From contig NZ_BJDH01000005.1 in NCBI RefSeq assembly GCF_005405005.1, forward strand, positions 1-64,000: DNA of 64,000 nucleotides. The letters run 5' to 3'. Origin of the DNA: Lactiplantibacillus daoliensis. Lineage in GTDB: Bacteria > Bacillota > Bacilli > Lactobacillales > Lactobacillaceae. Below, one piece after another: positions 43,027 through 52,762 of the stretch. Under the pieces are notes generated by a model, which saw nothing but the letters and a program-made list of their open reading frames with translations, was not told where the DNA came from and made no database searches. The position numbers and the translations under genes were made by a program. The first letter of the stretch is position 1; each line of letters opens with the position of its first letter.

Positions 43027-43075
43027 AAAATAGGACTCCCGTTAAATCACCATTTAGCGAGAGTCCTATTTTTTT
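43027..43075 (+). terminator. Terminator of tRNA-Leu
   Basis: A stem AAAATAGGACTC/GAGTCCTATTTT with T7, 28 bases after the tRNA. Confidence 0.92.
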
Positions 43076-43216
43076 GTTTGTCCTAGAAAACATTACGTTT
43101 TAAATACTCGGTGCATATTTGGTACACAGTTTACGCCATGGTAAATAGAGGTTACAGACTGATTTATAAACCAGCGGCAAGACTTGTCTGTTTTTGAATC
43201 ACAACTAGAATTAAAT

Positions 43217-43253
43217 AAAAAGCCAGTCAATTCAAAGCAAATTGGCTGGCTTG
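43217..43253 (-). terminator. Terminator of the envelope cluster
   Basis: A stem AAGCCAGTCAATT/AATTGGCTGGCTT with T residues on the minus strand, just after the lipoprotein stop. Confidence 0.88.
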
Positions 43254-43256
43254 CTG

Positions 43257-43688
43257 TTAATCAGTTTGTTTTGTGGTAATTGCGCCGTCTGGATAGACGA
43301 AATAACTGTGTAAAAAGTGTCCGCGCTGTCCATTGGTTGCTTTAGTAAAAGCGTCAACTTGATAATAATGATGGCCTTGACCATCAGTGTTGATACTTGG
43401 TAGGGCTTGGAACAGTTGATCTTGCGGATTTTGTAAGACTTGTTGAACTGCTAAGGCTGCCGCGTTGGCGCCTGTAATATGATCATTATCGGCTTGATAT
43501 TGTTTGCCAGTGCGTTTTTTCGCACTAGCATCTTTAGCCTTTGCTTGGTCAGCCGCGGTTGCTTGACGATTGGCTGCGGCAATTTCGTTTGCTTTTTGCG
43601 ACGTGATGGTCGGTTGAGCTTGTGCCGCACAGCCAGCAAGCAAACCGACGAGCCCTAAAACACTGACTAGTAAGACTGGCTTCTTCAT
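43257..43688 (-). CDS. Lipoprotein of unknown function
   Basis: A 143-residue protein starting at ATG 43688 after GGAGGAAC. Signal peptide with lipobox LLAGC (Cys near 20), then an Ala/Lys/Gln-rich helical linker to about 60, and a compact C-terminal part (DHITGANAAALAVQQVLQ..., YYQVDAFTK, YFVYPDGAITTK). No family recognised. It is the last of three genes, 14 bases after a 39-residue membrane peptide. Confidence 0.8.
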   Translation of the reverse strand: MKKPVLLVSVLGLVGLLAGCAAQAQPTITSQKANEIAAANRQATAADQAKAKDASAKKRTGKQYQADNDHITGANAAALAVQQVLQNPQDQLFQALPSINTDGQGHHYYQVDAFTKATNGQRGHFLHSYFVYPDGAITTKQTD

Positions 43689-43702
43689 TATAGTTCCTCC
43701 AG

Positions 43703-43822
43703 TCATTTGGTCTGGACTTGCGACAAACTTGGATAGGGACTCCGCTGAATCATTTGACGATCAACATGAGCCATGACAAAAATACTAATGACCAAGAGGA
43801 TTGCTAATAAAAGCTTTTTCAT
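43703..43822 (-). CDS. 39-residue membrane peptide
   Basis: Starts at ATG 43822, seven bases after GAGGT. The peptide is MKKLLLAILLVISIFVMAHV, then a short hydrophilic tail ending VQTK. It is one hydrophobic segment with no lipobox. It fits 13 bases after the stop of the 44849 gene and 14 bases before the lipoprotein gene, so it is almost certainly translated as part of the operon. Function unknown; a small regulatory or assembly peptide is possible. Confidence 0.7.
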   Translation of the reverse strand: MKKLLLAILLVISIFVMAHVDRQMIQRSPYPSLSQVQTK

Positions 43823-43835
43823 ATTAGGACCTCGT

Positions 43836-44849
43836 TTATTTCCAGTTAGGAACCCAAATAATTCGGTCGATCTCGGTTGGAACAACGCTAATTTGTTTGC
43901 CGGCATCTGGGCCTGCTTCAACTGCAACAATATAAGTTGTTGGTTCAGCTTCAACAGTCACAACCGAACCACGTTGACCTTTGACTGTATCAATTAAACT
44001 ATAAAGTGGAATTTGGTTAGCTGGGATTTCCATTTCATATAACGTAAATTGTAAGAAGTAAGATTTTTGTCCGGTCTTAATCTGCAATGGTGTATCAATG
44101 GAGCCATAATCTGGCAAGCTACGATGATGCGCGTTGGGATCATTGAGGTAGTGCATTTCGTCCACTGCATCAATCGCCATCTTCCATTGACCACCAGTTA
44201 GATGGGTTTTGGAAGAAAGGGTCATGACGGAGTTAGCATAAATGTCAATGACATTGAAGGCTTCATTGACTTGCTTCTTAGGCAGGTAGCCGATGACGTA
44301 ACCGTGTTCAGCGACTTTAAGTTCAACTCGTACAGACCGCTTGGCACCGTCAACTTCTTCGACCAACTGTACTTCACCAATGTTGGCATCTGCATCGACA
44401 CGATATTTTTTGTCATATAAATAGTCCGCCTTAAGACCGGAGTCATTATAGTCATCATATGGTTTGAAATAACCGCGACGACTGGCATCAGCCAAGGCCG
44501 CTTCAAATTCCTTCTGATAATAATCCAGACCAACGACGTACGACCGGAAAATTGCCCGAGAATTAGCGTTAATTCGCCGATTTTGAGGGACACTGACCGG
44601 CTTGGGACCAGGTTTTAGTAATTTTTGTTTGTAGGCATCGTTCTCGTCCTTAAGTTGTGCCAACGCCGTATCTTGTTTCTGATTCGCTAAAGTCTGCCGG
44701 ACCAAGCGTGTTCGGATGGATTTAAGCAAAGTTGCTTGTTCCTTAGCAGACTGTTTTAAATGGTGGACATGGACCAGTAATGCGATTAGAATAATGCCAA
44801 GGATCAGGCATCCCACGGCAAGGCCGAGGAGAATTTTTAAAGCTGTCAT
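43836..44849 (-). CDS. Membrane-anchored protein with coiled coil, HIRAN-like region
   Basis: A 337-residue protein. N-terminal membrane segment (5-28), a coiled-coil region (about 30-75, KQSAKEQATLLKSIR and so on), a short linker, then a beta-rich domain. The part VVGLDYYQKEFEAALADASR ... HGYVIGYLPKKQ (about 105-205) follows the spacing of HIRAN domains, but in an external or membrane setting, which would be unusual. The orientation of the domain is not known. It heads a three-gene operon with a 39-residue peptide and a lipoprotein. No function assigned. Confidence 0.72.
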   Translation of the reverse strand: MTALKILLGLAVGCLILGIILIALLVHVHHLKQSAKEQATLLKSIRTRLVRQTLANQKQDTALAQLKDENDAYKQKLLKPGPKPVSVPQNRRINANSRAIFRSYVVGLDYYQKEFEAALADASRRGYFKPYDDYNDSGLKADYLYDKKYRVDADANIGEVQLVEEVDGAKRSVRVELKVAEHGYVIGYLPKKQVNEAFNVIDIYANSVMTLSSKTHLTGGQWKMAIDAVDEMHYLNDPNAHHRSLPDYGSIDTPLQIKTGQKSYFLQFTLYEMEIPANQIPLYSLIDTVKGQRGSVVTVEAEPTTYIVAVEAGPDAGKQISVVPTEIDRIIWVPNWK

Positions 44850-44970
44850 AAGTATTCACTCCAAGAATAAGTGCAAGTTAGGTTTCATTATAGTGGACTG
44901 CTAGATGTAACGCCAATATTGCGCTTGTCAGCGACCACTTAAATGAGTTATGATGTTTCTTAAATGACTT

Positions 44971-45477
44971 TTGGTTATTTATAAATTAGAAGAAACGGCG
45001 GCGAAAACGGTGCAGGTGTTGATAAAAATTTACCGGCGGTACCGATATTTTTGGAAATATGCAATTTTTGGCTTTATTGCCGCATTAGTGAATATCCTTG
45101 CTTTCTGGCTCTTGCATTCGGTTTTATTGGAACATTATTTGTTCTCAAATACGATTGCATGGGTGTTAGCGACGTTATTCAGCTTTTACGCCAATAAAAC
45201 GGTGGTCTTTCGATCTAAATCAAAAAATTTATGGCATTGGTGCCAAGAGTTCGCCGGATTCATGTTAACACGGGGACTCTCATATCTATTTGATACTTTC
45301 TTAATGTTTCTCGGTATTTCAGTCTTGTTCTGGGCACCGATGCTCGTTAAAATTATTGATCAAGTTTTGGTCGGAATTTTTAACTATGGGACGTCGCGGC
45401 TCATCTTCATGGAACATAACCAAAAAATGCGGATGCGGCGTAATATTATGAAACGATTAAGTAATCGGAACGATTAG
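44971..45477 (+). CDS. GtrA-family membrane protein
   Basis: Up to 168 residues with four membrane segments; YFWKYAIFGFIAALVNILAF and FSFYANKTVVFRSKS are GtrA hallmarks. GtrA proteins move lipid-linked sugars or assist teichoic-acid and polysaccharide glycosylation. No clear start: TTG 44971 lacks a ribosome site and an in-frame stop lies just before it; GTG 45010 is another candidate. The tail is basic (KMRMRRNIMKR). Confidence 0.85.
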   Translation: MVIYKLEETAAKTVQVLIKIYRRYRYFWKYAIFGFIAALVNILAFWLLHSVLLEHYLFSNTIAWVLATLFSFYANKTVVFRSKSKNLWHWCQEFAGFMLTRGLSYLFDTFLMFLGISVLFWAPMLVKIIDQVLVGIFNYGTSRLIFMEHNQKMRMRRNIMKRLSNRND

Positions 45478-45506
45478 CGTTTGGCAATTTGCCAGACGCT
45501 TTTTTA
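45476..45506. terminator. Terminator overlapping the GtrA gene end
   Basis: AGCGT-TT-GGCAA/TTGCC-AG-ACGCTTTTTT, directly at the stop codon and convergent with the next gene. Confidence 0.88.
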
Positions 45507-45863
45507 GAACAAGTGACCAGCTAACAAATAGTGTAAGCCGAAGCCACAAATCACTGTTAAGACGATACCCGCAACCAATAGCATAATCAATTGCGGACTC
45601 AACCGACTTTCTTGTTTACGGGCAAAGGCAATTTCAATCAGGCCGATCGTGCCGATACCGAGTACTGCTTTAAGCAGGGTGAGCGCCCAAGCAGCGCCAA
45701 AAGTTTTGGTGCTGAGATACACACCACTAATAATTAATAGTAGATAACCGATGCGACTTAGAATCAGATAGCGGTTCGTCGCTTTGACAGAATGTCTCGT
45801 TAGACCCGCGATGACCATGACAAGGAGCCAGAGCCAACTACCAAGATGGATACTTAAAATCAT
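45504..45863 (-). CDS. YisL/UPF0344 membrane protein (DUF1516)
   Basis: A 119-residue protein with four membrane segments. IHLGSWLWLLVMVIAGL, then RIGYLLLIISGVYL and LKAVLGIGTIGLIEI, match the YisL family in length and layout. ATG 45863 follows GGAGGCG; in-frame TTG 45884 lies upstream of it. Family function is unknown. Confidence 0.85.
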   Translation of the reverse strand: MILSIHLGSWLWLLVMVIAGLTRHSVKATNRYLILSRIGYLLLIISGVYLSTKTFGAAWALTLLKAVLGIGTIGLIEIAFARKQESRLSPQLIMLLVAGIVLTVICGFGLHYLLAGHLF

Positions 45864-45932
45864 TAAAACGCCTCCGTTCAACACTTCGAGTCTAATTTTA
45901 GCATGAAAGTGTTGCCCGGGGGCGTTAAGTTT

Positions 45933-47789
45933 TTATTTGGTTCGAGTTAAATTCTTTGCCTGAACGTAATTGACCAGTTCAAGCACAGTTTTAAAGCGAT
46001 TAAATGGTGTCACGATGTGCACGCCATTAAAACGGTCACAGATCCCATCGATGAGTTCTTTGGCAATTTGAATACCAACTGCGCGTTCGTTGCCATCGAT
46101 TTCTGCCTGTGCCATTCGATCAAGGACCGTCTTTGGTAGCCGGATGCCATGAACTTCGTGGTGCAAAAATTCAGCGTTGCGTTTGGAAACTAATGGCATC
46201 ACGCCAACGAAAACTGGAATGTCAACCTGATTAGTAGCTAAGGCATCGGCTAGGGCAGCCACGTTTGCAAGGTCGAATACCGGTTGGGTAATGATGTAAT
46301 CACAACCATAACTTATTTTACGTTCAATCGACTTAGTGGAAACATTGGTTCGATAGGCATTTGGGTTAAAGGCACCTGCCACCCGAAAATCGGTGGCTTG
46401 TTTTAAGGACTTGCCGGTAGGTCCAATGCCACTATTAAATTGTTTGATCAATTTGATCAGTTCCACTGAACGGACATCGCCGACCGAGGTGGCCCCAGGG
46501 AAGTCACCTAATTTTGCCGGATCACCAGTCACGGCGAGAATATCTTCGATACCAAGACTGTGTAGTCCCATGATTTCGGATTGCAAGCCAATCAAGTTAT
46601 GATCGCGGGTGGTCAGATGCACGATGGGTGTAATGCCATAGGTCAATTTCAATTCGGCGGCAATCGTCGCGTTCGCAATTCGTACGGTAGCGAGGGAGTT
46701 GTCTGACAAGGTAATCCCGTCAACCCCAGCAGCCTTCAAGCGTTGAGCGCCTTTGAAAAATTTAGTAGTTGCAAAATCTTTCGGTGGGTCGAGTTCGACT
46801 AAAGCTGTTTTTTGCGTCGCAACTTTTTGTAAAAAGGTATGGCGACCAATCGTCGGGGCAAGTTGGGTCGTCTCAGGGACACTAGTTTGCCCAGCGTGGG
46901 CGACGATTGTGCGACTGTTTAAGCCACGCACGAGCGCCGCGGTATGCATCGGTGTGGTACCGCAGCAACCACCAATCAGGTTTAAGCCTAATTGGCGAAA
47001 TCGTTCTGCGTATTCTTCGAAGTAACTGGGTTCACCATCATAAACGACCTGGCCATCTTGATCGGTACCGGGTAAGCCTGAATTGGGGTAAACGGCCAAT
47101 TTGACATCAGCCGGAACTGCAAGATTTTCAAAGGACTGTGCCAGATAGTAGGGGCCGAGCCGACAATTGGTACCGACCACGTCAGCACCGGCTGCCGCTA
47201 ACTGGGTGACGGCAGCTGCAAAGGTCGTCCCATCCCTGAGAACGCCTGGTGCTAACATCGACACATTTGTCATAACTGGCAAGTCAGTCTGTGCTTTGAC
47301 TAATTTTAAGGCCGCTAACAGCTCTGGCAAGTCATAATAAGTTTCCAATAGAATCCCATCGAGTTGGCCCGTCGCCAATAGTGCCGTCAACTGTTCGGTC
47401 AAGCTGGCGGCAATTTCGGTAGTTGTTGCCTGCAAAACGGTTTGATCAGTGTCACCAGCGAGTCCGCCGATAGTTCCTAAGATGTAAACCGGATGATCAG
47501 CGCGCGCGCGGGCCTGTGCGGCAAGTTTAACTGCAGCTTGATTGATGGCTGCGACTTGGTCTTGCAAATCGTAGCGGGTTAATTTAAGCCGATTGGCAGC
47601 GTAGGTGTTGGTTTGAATCACATCAGCACCGGCACTAATGTAGGACTCGTGCACGCGTAAAATTGTATCTGGATGGGTTAAATTTAAATTTTCGAAGGCC
47701 GAGGAGATACCATAGTTTCCATATAAGAGTGTTCCCATGGCACCGTCTGCGACTAAGACCCGTTGTTGTAAAGCTTGTCGTAAATCCAT
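45933..47789 (-). CDS. Bifunctional homocysteine S-methyltransferase / methylenetetrahydrofolate reductase (YitJ type)
   Basis: A 618-residue fusion. The N-terminal half (1-300) is an S-methyltransferase domain with GTNCRLG and GGCCGTTP zinc cysteines. The C-terminal half (about 320-618) is a MetF-type reductase with LVELDPPKDF, LAVTGDP and YIITQPVFD. YitJ of B. subtilis has the same order and length. It supplies methyl-THF for the neighbour MetE and may also methylate homocysteine. It lies 11 bases after metE in one operon. The start ATG 47789 follows TAGGAG. Confidence 0.94.
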   Translation of the reverse strand: MDLRQALQQRVLVADGAMGTLLYGNYGISSAFENLNLTHPDTILRVHESYISAGADVIQTNTYAANRLKLTRYDLQDQVAAINQAAVKLAAQARARADHPVYILGTIGGLAGDTDQTVLQATTTEIAASLTEQLTALLATGQLDGILLETYYDLPELLAALKLVKAQTDLPVMTNVSMLAPGVLRDGTTFAAAVTQLAAAGADVVGTNCRLGPYYLAQSFENLAVPADVKLAVYPNSGLPGTDQDGQVVYDGEPSYFEEYAERFRQLGLNLIGGCCGTTPMHTAALVRGLNSRTIVAHAGQTSVPETTQLAPTIGRHTFLQKVATQKTALVELDPPKDFATTKFFKGAQRLKAAGVDGITLSDNSLATVRIANATIAAELKLTYGITPIVHLTTRDHNLIGLQSEIMGLHSLGIEDILAVTGDPAKLGDFPGATSVGDVRSVELIKLIKQFNSGIGPTGKSLKQATDFRVAGAFNPNAYRTNVSTKSIERKISYGCDYIITQPVFDLANVAALADALATNQVDIPVFVGVMPLVSKRNAEFLHHEVHGIRLPKTVLDRMAQAEIDGNERAVGIQIAKELIDGICDRFNGVHIVTPFNRFKTVLELVNYVQAKNLTRTK

Positions 47790-47800
47790 AGTGACATCTC

Positions 47801-50107
47801 CTAACGCGTTGGGGTACTGAGCTGGGCTTGGATGGCATCACGAGCCGCCACCATGTTTTTCAACGCGGCTAAAGTTTCCGGCTCTTGACGAGTTTTGAGA
47901 CCACAATCTGGGTTGATCCAAAATTGACGCGGATCGATGACGCGTAATGCGCGTTGGATATTAGCTTCGATTTCGGCAACGCTTGGGACTCGTGGGCTGT
48001 GGATGTCATAGACCCCGAGACCAATTTCTTGATCATAGCCATTCTGTTCAAAAGCGGAAATCAATTCGCCGTGGCTACGAGACGTTTCAATTGAAATGAC
48101 ATCAGCGTCGAGGGCCTTGATGGTATCGATGATATCGCTAAAATTCGAATAGCACATATGTGTGTGAATTTGAGTGTCATTGGCGACACCCGTGGTTGTG
48201 ATTTTAAAGGAATAGACGGCTTCATCGAGGTAGGCTTGCCAATGTCGTTGCTTCAGCGGCAGGCCTTCACGCAAGGCTGGTTCGTCCACTTGAATGATTT
48301 TAATGCCCGCCTTTTCTAGATTTTGGACTTCTTGGCGTAACGCGAGCGCGATTTGATTTTGAACTTGTGCCTTTGAAATGTCATCGCGCACGAAACTCCA
48401 GTTGATAATCGTTAATGGTGCCGTCAACATCCCTTTGACCGGCTTATTGGTCAAGCTTTGGGCGTAAACAGATTCTGCAACGGTGATTGGCTTGGTATAG
48501 GCAACATCCCCAAAGATGACGGGTGGTCGAACACCACGGGAACCGTAAGATTGGACCCAGCCATTTTGTGTCGCATAAAAACCGGTTAATTTTTGCCCAA
48601 AATATTCAACCATGTCGGTCCGCTCGAATTCACCGTGAACTAAGACATCCAAGCCAAGATCGTTTTGTAAGGCAATCCAACGCTTGGTCTCCGCCTTGAG
48701 AAAGGCTTGGTAGTCGGCATCAGCAAGCTTACCTTTACGCCAAGCCGCACGTTTTGCCCGCACAGTTGCGCTTTGAGGAAAGCTCCCAATCGTGGTTGTT
48801 GGCAGTAATGGCAAGTGCAAACGGTCGTGTTGTAACTTGATACGAGTCGCAAATGGGGCTTGACGCTCAAAAGTTTGCGTTGGCAACGCTGCTTCAGCGG
48901 CGCGGACAGCCTGATTGTTACGATGACTGGAATGATTCAGCGCTTTGAGGTTGGCTTGGTTTCGGTCAAAGTCAGCTTGGACCGCTTGAATTCCTTGATT
49001 GGCAGCCTTAGTCAATACGGCTAACTCTTGTAACTTTTGGTCAGCAAAGGCCAGACCACCCAGCAAGACTGGATCGGCCTTGGTTTCATTGGCGGTGGTA
49101 ATTGGCACATGTAATAACGAGTTTGCAGGCTGTAACCAGAGATGATCCGGTGCCGCAATCTGTTGTAAAGTTTGCACTAATTGGCATTTTTTCGTCAAGT
49201 CACTGGCCCAGATATTGTGGCCGTCAATGATGCCGGCAGCCAAAATTTTATCGGCTGGAAAGCCACTATTTTGTAAATGTGCCAAGTTTTCGCCATGGTC
49301 GTGAATTAAGTCTAACCCGATTGCCTGGACCGGAAACTGAACGATTTCATCATATAGATCCAAACTGTCAAAATAAGTTTGGAGTTCAATATTTAGTTCT
49401 GGAACAGCTTGATGCAACTGGGTCAATGCCGTGCGGTAAGGTGCGAGTTCAGCAGAAGCTGTCGTCTTGACCAGGGTGGGTTCATCAAGTTGCACCCATT
49501 TTGCTCCGGCGGCTGCCAGTTCTTGGAAAACTTGTTCGTAAAGTGGCAAGAGTTGGGGTAAAAGTTCAGTCAAAGCCACGTCATCTAAATACTCACCATG
49601 GCGTTTACCAAGCTTCAAGAAGGAAACCGGGCCTAAAATAACTGGTTTACCATCAATACCGAGCTCAGCTTTGGCTTCTTGGTAATAGCGTAACCAGCGA
49701 TTGTCTAACAATTTAAAACTAACTTCGTCAAATTCTGGAACGATGTAGTGATAATTAATATTGAACCATTTCGTCATTTCTGCCGCGACGGCCGTCTTGG
49801 TGCCGCGAGCAATGGCGTAATAGTCGGATAAACTCAGCGCGTGATCAAAGTGACCAAAGCGTGCTGGCACGGCGCCAAACGCAGCCAAAGTATCCAGCAC
49901 ATGGTCGTAGTCTGAATTATCAGCAACCGGGATGACATCAACGCCAAGATTCTGTTCCTTTTTTAAGTTAGCGAGCCGTAATTTTTTGGCATTAGCATGA
50001 AACTCATCGTCAGTTAAACGGTGTTGCCAATAATGTTCCAATAGATGTTTCCATTCGCGATGTTCGCCTAAACGGGGATACCCTAAGTTACTGCTGATTA
50101 CTGTCAT
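47801..50107 (-). CDS. metE: Cobalamin-independent methionine synthase
   Basis: A 768-residue MetE. Two homologous barrels: the N-terminal half starts [15 protein letters not shown]; the C-terminal half carries the zinc ligands in [10 protein letters not shown] (His and Cys) and NPDCGLKTR (Cys). It methylates homocysteine with 5-methyl-THF triglutamate. ATG 50107 follows AAGGAG; GTG 50116 upstream in frame is inside the ribosome-site zone. It is the first gene of the metE-yitJ operon under a methionine T-box. Confidence 0.97.
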   Translation of the reverse strand: MTVISSNLGYPRLGEHREWKHLLEHYWQHRLTDDEFHANAKKLRLANLKKEQNLGVDVIPVADNSDYDHVLDTLAAFGAVPARFGHFDHALSLSDYYAIARGTKTAVAAEMTKWFNINYHYIVPEFDEVSFKLLDNRWLRYYQEAKAELGIDGKPVILGPVSFLKLGKRHGEYLDDVALTELLPQLLPLYEQVFQELAAAGAKWVQLDEPTLVKTTASAELAPYRTALTQLHQAVPELNIELQTYFDSLDLYDEIVQFPVQAIGLDLIHDHGENLAHLQNSGFPADKILAAGIIDGHNIWASDLTKKCQLVQTLQQIAAPDHLWLQPANSLLHVPITTANETKADPVLLGGLAFADQKLQELAVLTKAANQGIQAVQADFDRNQANLKALNHSSHRNNQAVRAAEAALPTQTFERQAPFATRIKLQHDRLHLPLLPTTTIGSFPQSATVRAKRAAWRKGKLADADYQAFLKAETKRWIALQNDLGLDVLVHGEFERTDMVEYFGQKLTGFYATQNGWVQSYGSRGVRPPVIFGDVAYTKPITVAESVYAQSLTNKPVKGMLTAPLTIINWSFVRDDISKAQVQNQIALALRQEVQNLEKAGIKIIQVDEPALREGLPLKQRHWQAYLDEAVYSFKITTTGVANDTQIHTHMCYSNFSDIIDTIKALDADVISIETSRSHGELISAFEQNGYDQEIGLGVYDIHSPRVPSVAEIEANIQRALRVIDPRQFWINPDCGLKTRQEPETLAALKNMVAARDAIQAQLSTPTR

Positions 50108-50141
50108 ACTGACCACTCCTTAATTTTGAAAGGTTAACTGC

Positions 50142-50420
50142 AACGACAAAAAAACGACAACTTCGCCTGAAAAGGACGAAGTTGCCGTTCGTGGTACCAC
50201 CTTAGTTTATCAATACCTCGCAATATTGATCTTATCCCGTACATGTCATACGGTAGCTGGTTAACAGTAGCTGGCTGTCATCACCTGGCGTTTGCTCAGT
50301 GGTGCCGTTTAGAGGCCATTTTTCGGTAATGTCACACTCGCTTGGTTCACACTGGTCCAAGCTCACTTGGTAGCTGACAAGACTTACTTTCCTCGTCGAG
50401 ACGTTGTCGTTATTTTTATG
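50142..50420 (-). promoter_or_regulatory. T-box leader (methionine) of metE
   Basis: On the minus strand the T-box core AAGGTGGTACCACG (50190-50204) precedes the terminator hairpin GGCAACTTCGTCC/GGCGAAGTTGTCGT with T7 (50148-50187). In stem I, GTGATGACA provides ATG as a plausible methionine specifier. It reads uncharged tRNA-Met and lets the metE operon be transcribed. Confidence 0.93.
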
Positions 50421-50429
50421 ATTGCTTAG

Positions 50430-50458
50430 AAGGTACCACCGATTTTTGTCGACGTCAA
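50430..50458 (-). promoter_or_regulatory. Promoter of the metE leader
   Basis: On the minus strand TTGACG (-35, 50453-50458) and TACCTT (-10, 50430-50435) are 17 bases apart, just upstream of the T-box leader. A 10-base inverted repeat partly covers it (50437-50446 with 50516-50525). Confidence 0.5.
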
Positions 50459-50758
50459 ATCAAATTCTCATTTAATTTGGCAATTTATCATCTTAAATTA
50501 ATTTAATTGTTTGTGAAAATCGGTGTCAAGTCGTGCCAGCTGTAATGTTGATCTTAATCAAGTCAATCCGAAAAGAATTTGTTATCAGTTAATTAATTTT
50601 TTGAACCCAAGTTCAATCGGCCAATTTAGTTTTGACTGACAGTCCGCGAATTTAATTGAAAAAGGCTGGTCATAATTGGCAGTAAATTTGATCAAAATTT
50701 CGCTAAAACAAATACTTTTATATTTTGAGATAAATGACTAGTATTGCTCGGGTAAAGT
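50459..50758. other. AT-rich intergenic stretch between metE and MATE genes
   Basis: No gene is visible. It contains one arm of the inverted repeat CACCGATTTT/AAAATCGGTG (50437-50446 and 50516-50525). The rest is AT-rich with no clear hairpin or repeat. Confidence 0.5.
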
Positions 50759-50767
50759 TGTTATACT
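50759..50767 (+). promoter_or_regulatory. Extended -10 promoter of the MATE gene
   Basis: TGTTATACT matches the extended -10 form. It stands about 80 bases before the start codon. Confidence 0.55.
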
Positions 50768-50845
50768 AACAAAGTTTGCTTGAGTGCTGGCGGGAAAGAA
50801 AACGGTTACCGAGTAACAATCTTAATCAATGAAAGGAGCGTAAAA

Positions 50846-52237
50846 ATGAATGATTTAACGAAGGGGAAACCGTTAAAACTAATTTTTTGGTTTACGATTC
50901 CATTACTTATCGGAAATATTTTTCAGCAATTTTATAGCTTATCAGACACATTAATTGTTGGGCAGACGTTAGGTGTCAAAGCCTTAGCAGCAGTTGGCTC
51001 AACTGGGAGCGTGCAGTTCTTAATTATTGGCTTCGCACAAGGATTAACGGCTGGCTTGTCAATTTTAACTGCGCAGCATTATGGTGCTAAAGATTTTAAA
51101 GGTGTGCGGCGCAGTTTTGCAATCAGTATTGTGATTAGTTTAATTGTCGGGATTATTCTAACCATTATTTCTTTAATCTTTGTCGACCATATTCTCATTT
51201 TAATGCAGACACCCAAGGATATTATTAACGATGCACGAACCTTCTTACAAATCATGTTGGGTGGCATGTTAGCGCCGATTGCGTTTAACTTGCTATCAAA
51301 TATCATTCGTGCGCTCGGGGATAGTCGGACACCATTGTGGTTTTTGATTGTAAGTTCGTTGATTAACATCGGCCTAGAATTGCTGTTTATCCTTAGTTTT
51401 CACTGGGGGATTGCCGGTGCTGGTTGGGCAACCATCTTGGCACAATTAATTGCGACATTGATGTGTGTCGTTTATATCATTGTTCGGGTTCCAATTTTGC
51501 ATATTGGTCGGCGGCACTTCAAATTACGTCGTCCAGAAGTCAATGCCCACTTAAAAGTTGGGTTGCCGATGGCCTTTCAAATGTCGATTATTGCGATTGG
51601 GACCATTGTATTGCAAGCCGCTTTAAACAGTCTCGGGACAAATTCGGTGGCCGCGACGACCGCGGCACAAAAGATTGATCAGGTCGCAACCCAGCCACTC
51701 ATGTCCTTTGGTGTCACGATGGCAACTTTTGCAGCCCAAAACTTTGGGGCCCATCAATATGATCGTATCGTCAAAGGGGTCAAACAGACGATGTGGCTGT
51801 CTGGTAGTTTCAGTGTCGCAGCTGGTTTGATTGAAATCATCTGGGGAAAGCAACTCGTTGGACTATTCGTTGGCCATCAAGACATGGCAGTCTTGAACTT
51901 GTCACAAACTTATTTTAATGTGATTGGGAGTACGTATATCTTGCTCTCAATGTTGTTCATCATGCGAAATACTTTGCAAGGGTTAGGACGAAGCGCAATT
52001 CCAACTTTGGCAGGCGCGGCTGAATTATTCATGCGGGTGTTTGCGGCATTAATCATGGTGCGACTATTCGGGTACACCGGGGCTTGTTCATCTGAACCGT
52101 TGGCTTGGCTCGGTTCGTGTGCAGTCCTATTGCCTGCTTATATTAAAGCGGTGCACGAATTACGTCATTTGGCTCGTTCTGAGCGGCATAATCAGGAAAC
52201 AGTCACGCCAGTAGTCGAAACTTCTGTAAAAAATTAA
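50846..52237 (+). CDS. MATE-family efflux transporter
   Basis: A 463-residue protein with 12 membrane segments. The start LIFWFTIPLLIGNIFQQFY and the SDTLIVGQTLG block are typical of the DinF/NorM-like MATE group. It exports drugs or metabolites using Na+ or H+ gradients; the substrate is unknown. ATG 50846 is seven bases after AAAGGAG; in-frame codons up to 50780 have no ribosome site. Confidence 0.92.
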   Translation: MNDLTKGKPLKLIFWFTIPLLIGNIFQQFYSLSDTLIVGQTLGVKALAAVGSTGSVQFLIIGFAQGLTAGLSILTAQHYGAKDFKGVRRSFAISIVISLIVGIILTIISLIFVDHILILMQTPKDIINDARTFLQIMLGGMLAPIAFNLLSNIIRALGDSRTPLWFLIVSSLINIGLELLFILSFHWGIAGAGWATILAQLIATLMCVVYIIVRVPILHIGRRHFKLRRPEVNAHLKVGLPMAFQMSIIAIGTIVLQAALNSLGTNSVAATTAAQKIDQVATQPLMSFGVTMATFAAQNFGAHQYDRIVKGVKQTMWLSGSFSVAAGLIEIIWGKQLVGLFVGHQDMAVLNLSQTYFNVIGSTYILLSMLFIMRNTLQGLGRSAIPTLAGAAELFMRVFAALIMVRLFGYTGACSSEPLAWLGSCAVLLPAYIKAVHELRHLARSERHNQETVTPVVETSVKN

Positions 52238-52308
52238 AACTTTGGCTTGCAACTAAGGCGGTTATTTGATAATATTTGTTATCAATTTGAATAAGAAGGA
52301 GCTTTCTA

Positions 52309-52554
52309 ATGACGGTAGAATTTAAAATTGGCGATTACGTCCAAGGTAAAAAGTTTGCTTCACTTGAACATGATTTTAAAGGTGAAATTGAAAAAGTATA
52401 TGAAAACTCAGTCTTGATCTTAATCAAAGAATTCACGAAATCTGATGAACCAATTGTTAATGAATACAATCATCGTGCGGTGGTCCGTAAGGCGGATGCC
52501 AAGATGATTAAAGCAGCGCCAGCGCCCGTAGAAGTTCCAGAACCAGAAGCATAA
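52309..52554 (+). CDS. DUF2187 (YkvS-like) small protein
   Basis: An 81-residue protein. A KOW-like pattern, FKIGDYVQGKKFASLEHDFKG followed by SVLILIKEF, matches DUF2187. A Pro/Glu-rich tail (APAPVEVPEPEA) extends past the domain. Function unknown. AAGGAGC precedes the ATG. Confidence 0.85.
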   Translation: MTVEFKIGDYVQGKKFASLEHDFKGEIEKVYENSVLILIKEFTKSDEPIVNEYNHRAVVRKADAKMIKAAPAPVEVPEPEA

Positions 52555-52590
52555 ATTTTAAAATTTAGCGATGACAAGGCAGAAAATATA

Positions 52591-52599
52591 TGCTATACT
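52591..52599 (+). promoter_or_regulatory. Extended -10 promoter of tRNA-Gly
   Basis: TGCTATACT lies 16 bases before tRNA-Gly. Confidence 0.55.
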
Positions 52600-52615
52600 A
52601 TTTTCTGTTGTCAAT

Positions 52616-52686
52616 GCGGGTGTAGTTTAGTGGTAAAATACAAGCTTCCCAAGCTTGAGTCGCGAGTCCGATTCTCGTCACCCGCT
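52616..52686 (+). tRNA. tRNA-Gly (CCC)
   Basis: Acceptor GCGGGTG pairs with CACCCGC. The anticodon loop TTCCCAA carries CCC, which reads the rare GGG codon. The discriminator is T686. CCA is not encoded. Confidence 0.94.
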
Positions 52687-52704
52687 TAAACACCAAATCG
52701 GTCG

Positions 52705-52739
52705 CTAGTTACTTGAATATCAGGTAACTAGTTTTTTTA
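52705..52739 (+). terminator. Terminator of tRNA-Gly
   Basis: A stem CTAGTTAC/GTAACTAG with T7. Confidence 0.92.
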
Positions 52740-52762
52740 TGCAAATTTTTAGGAGGGGTCTC

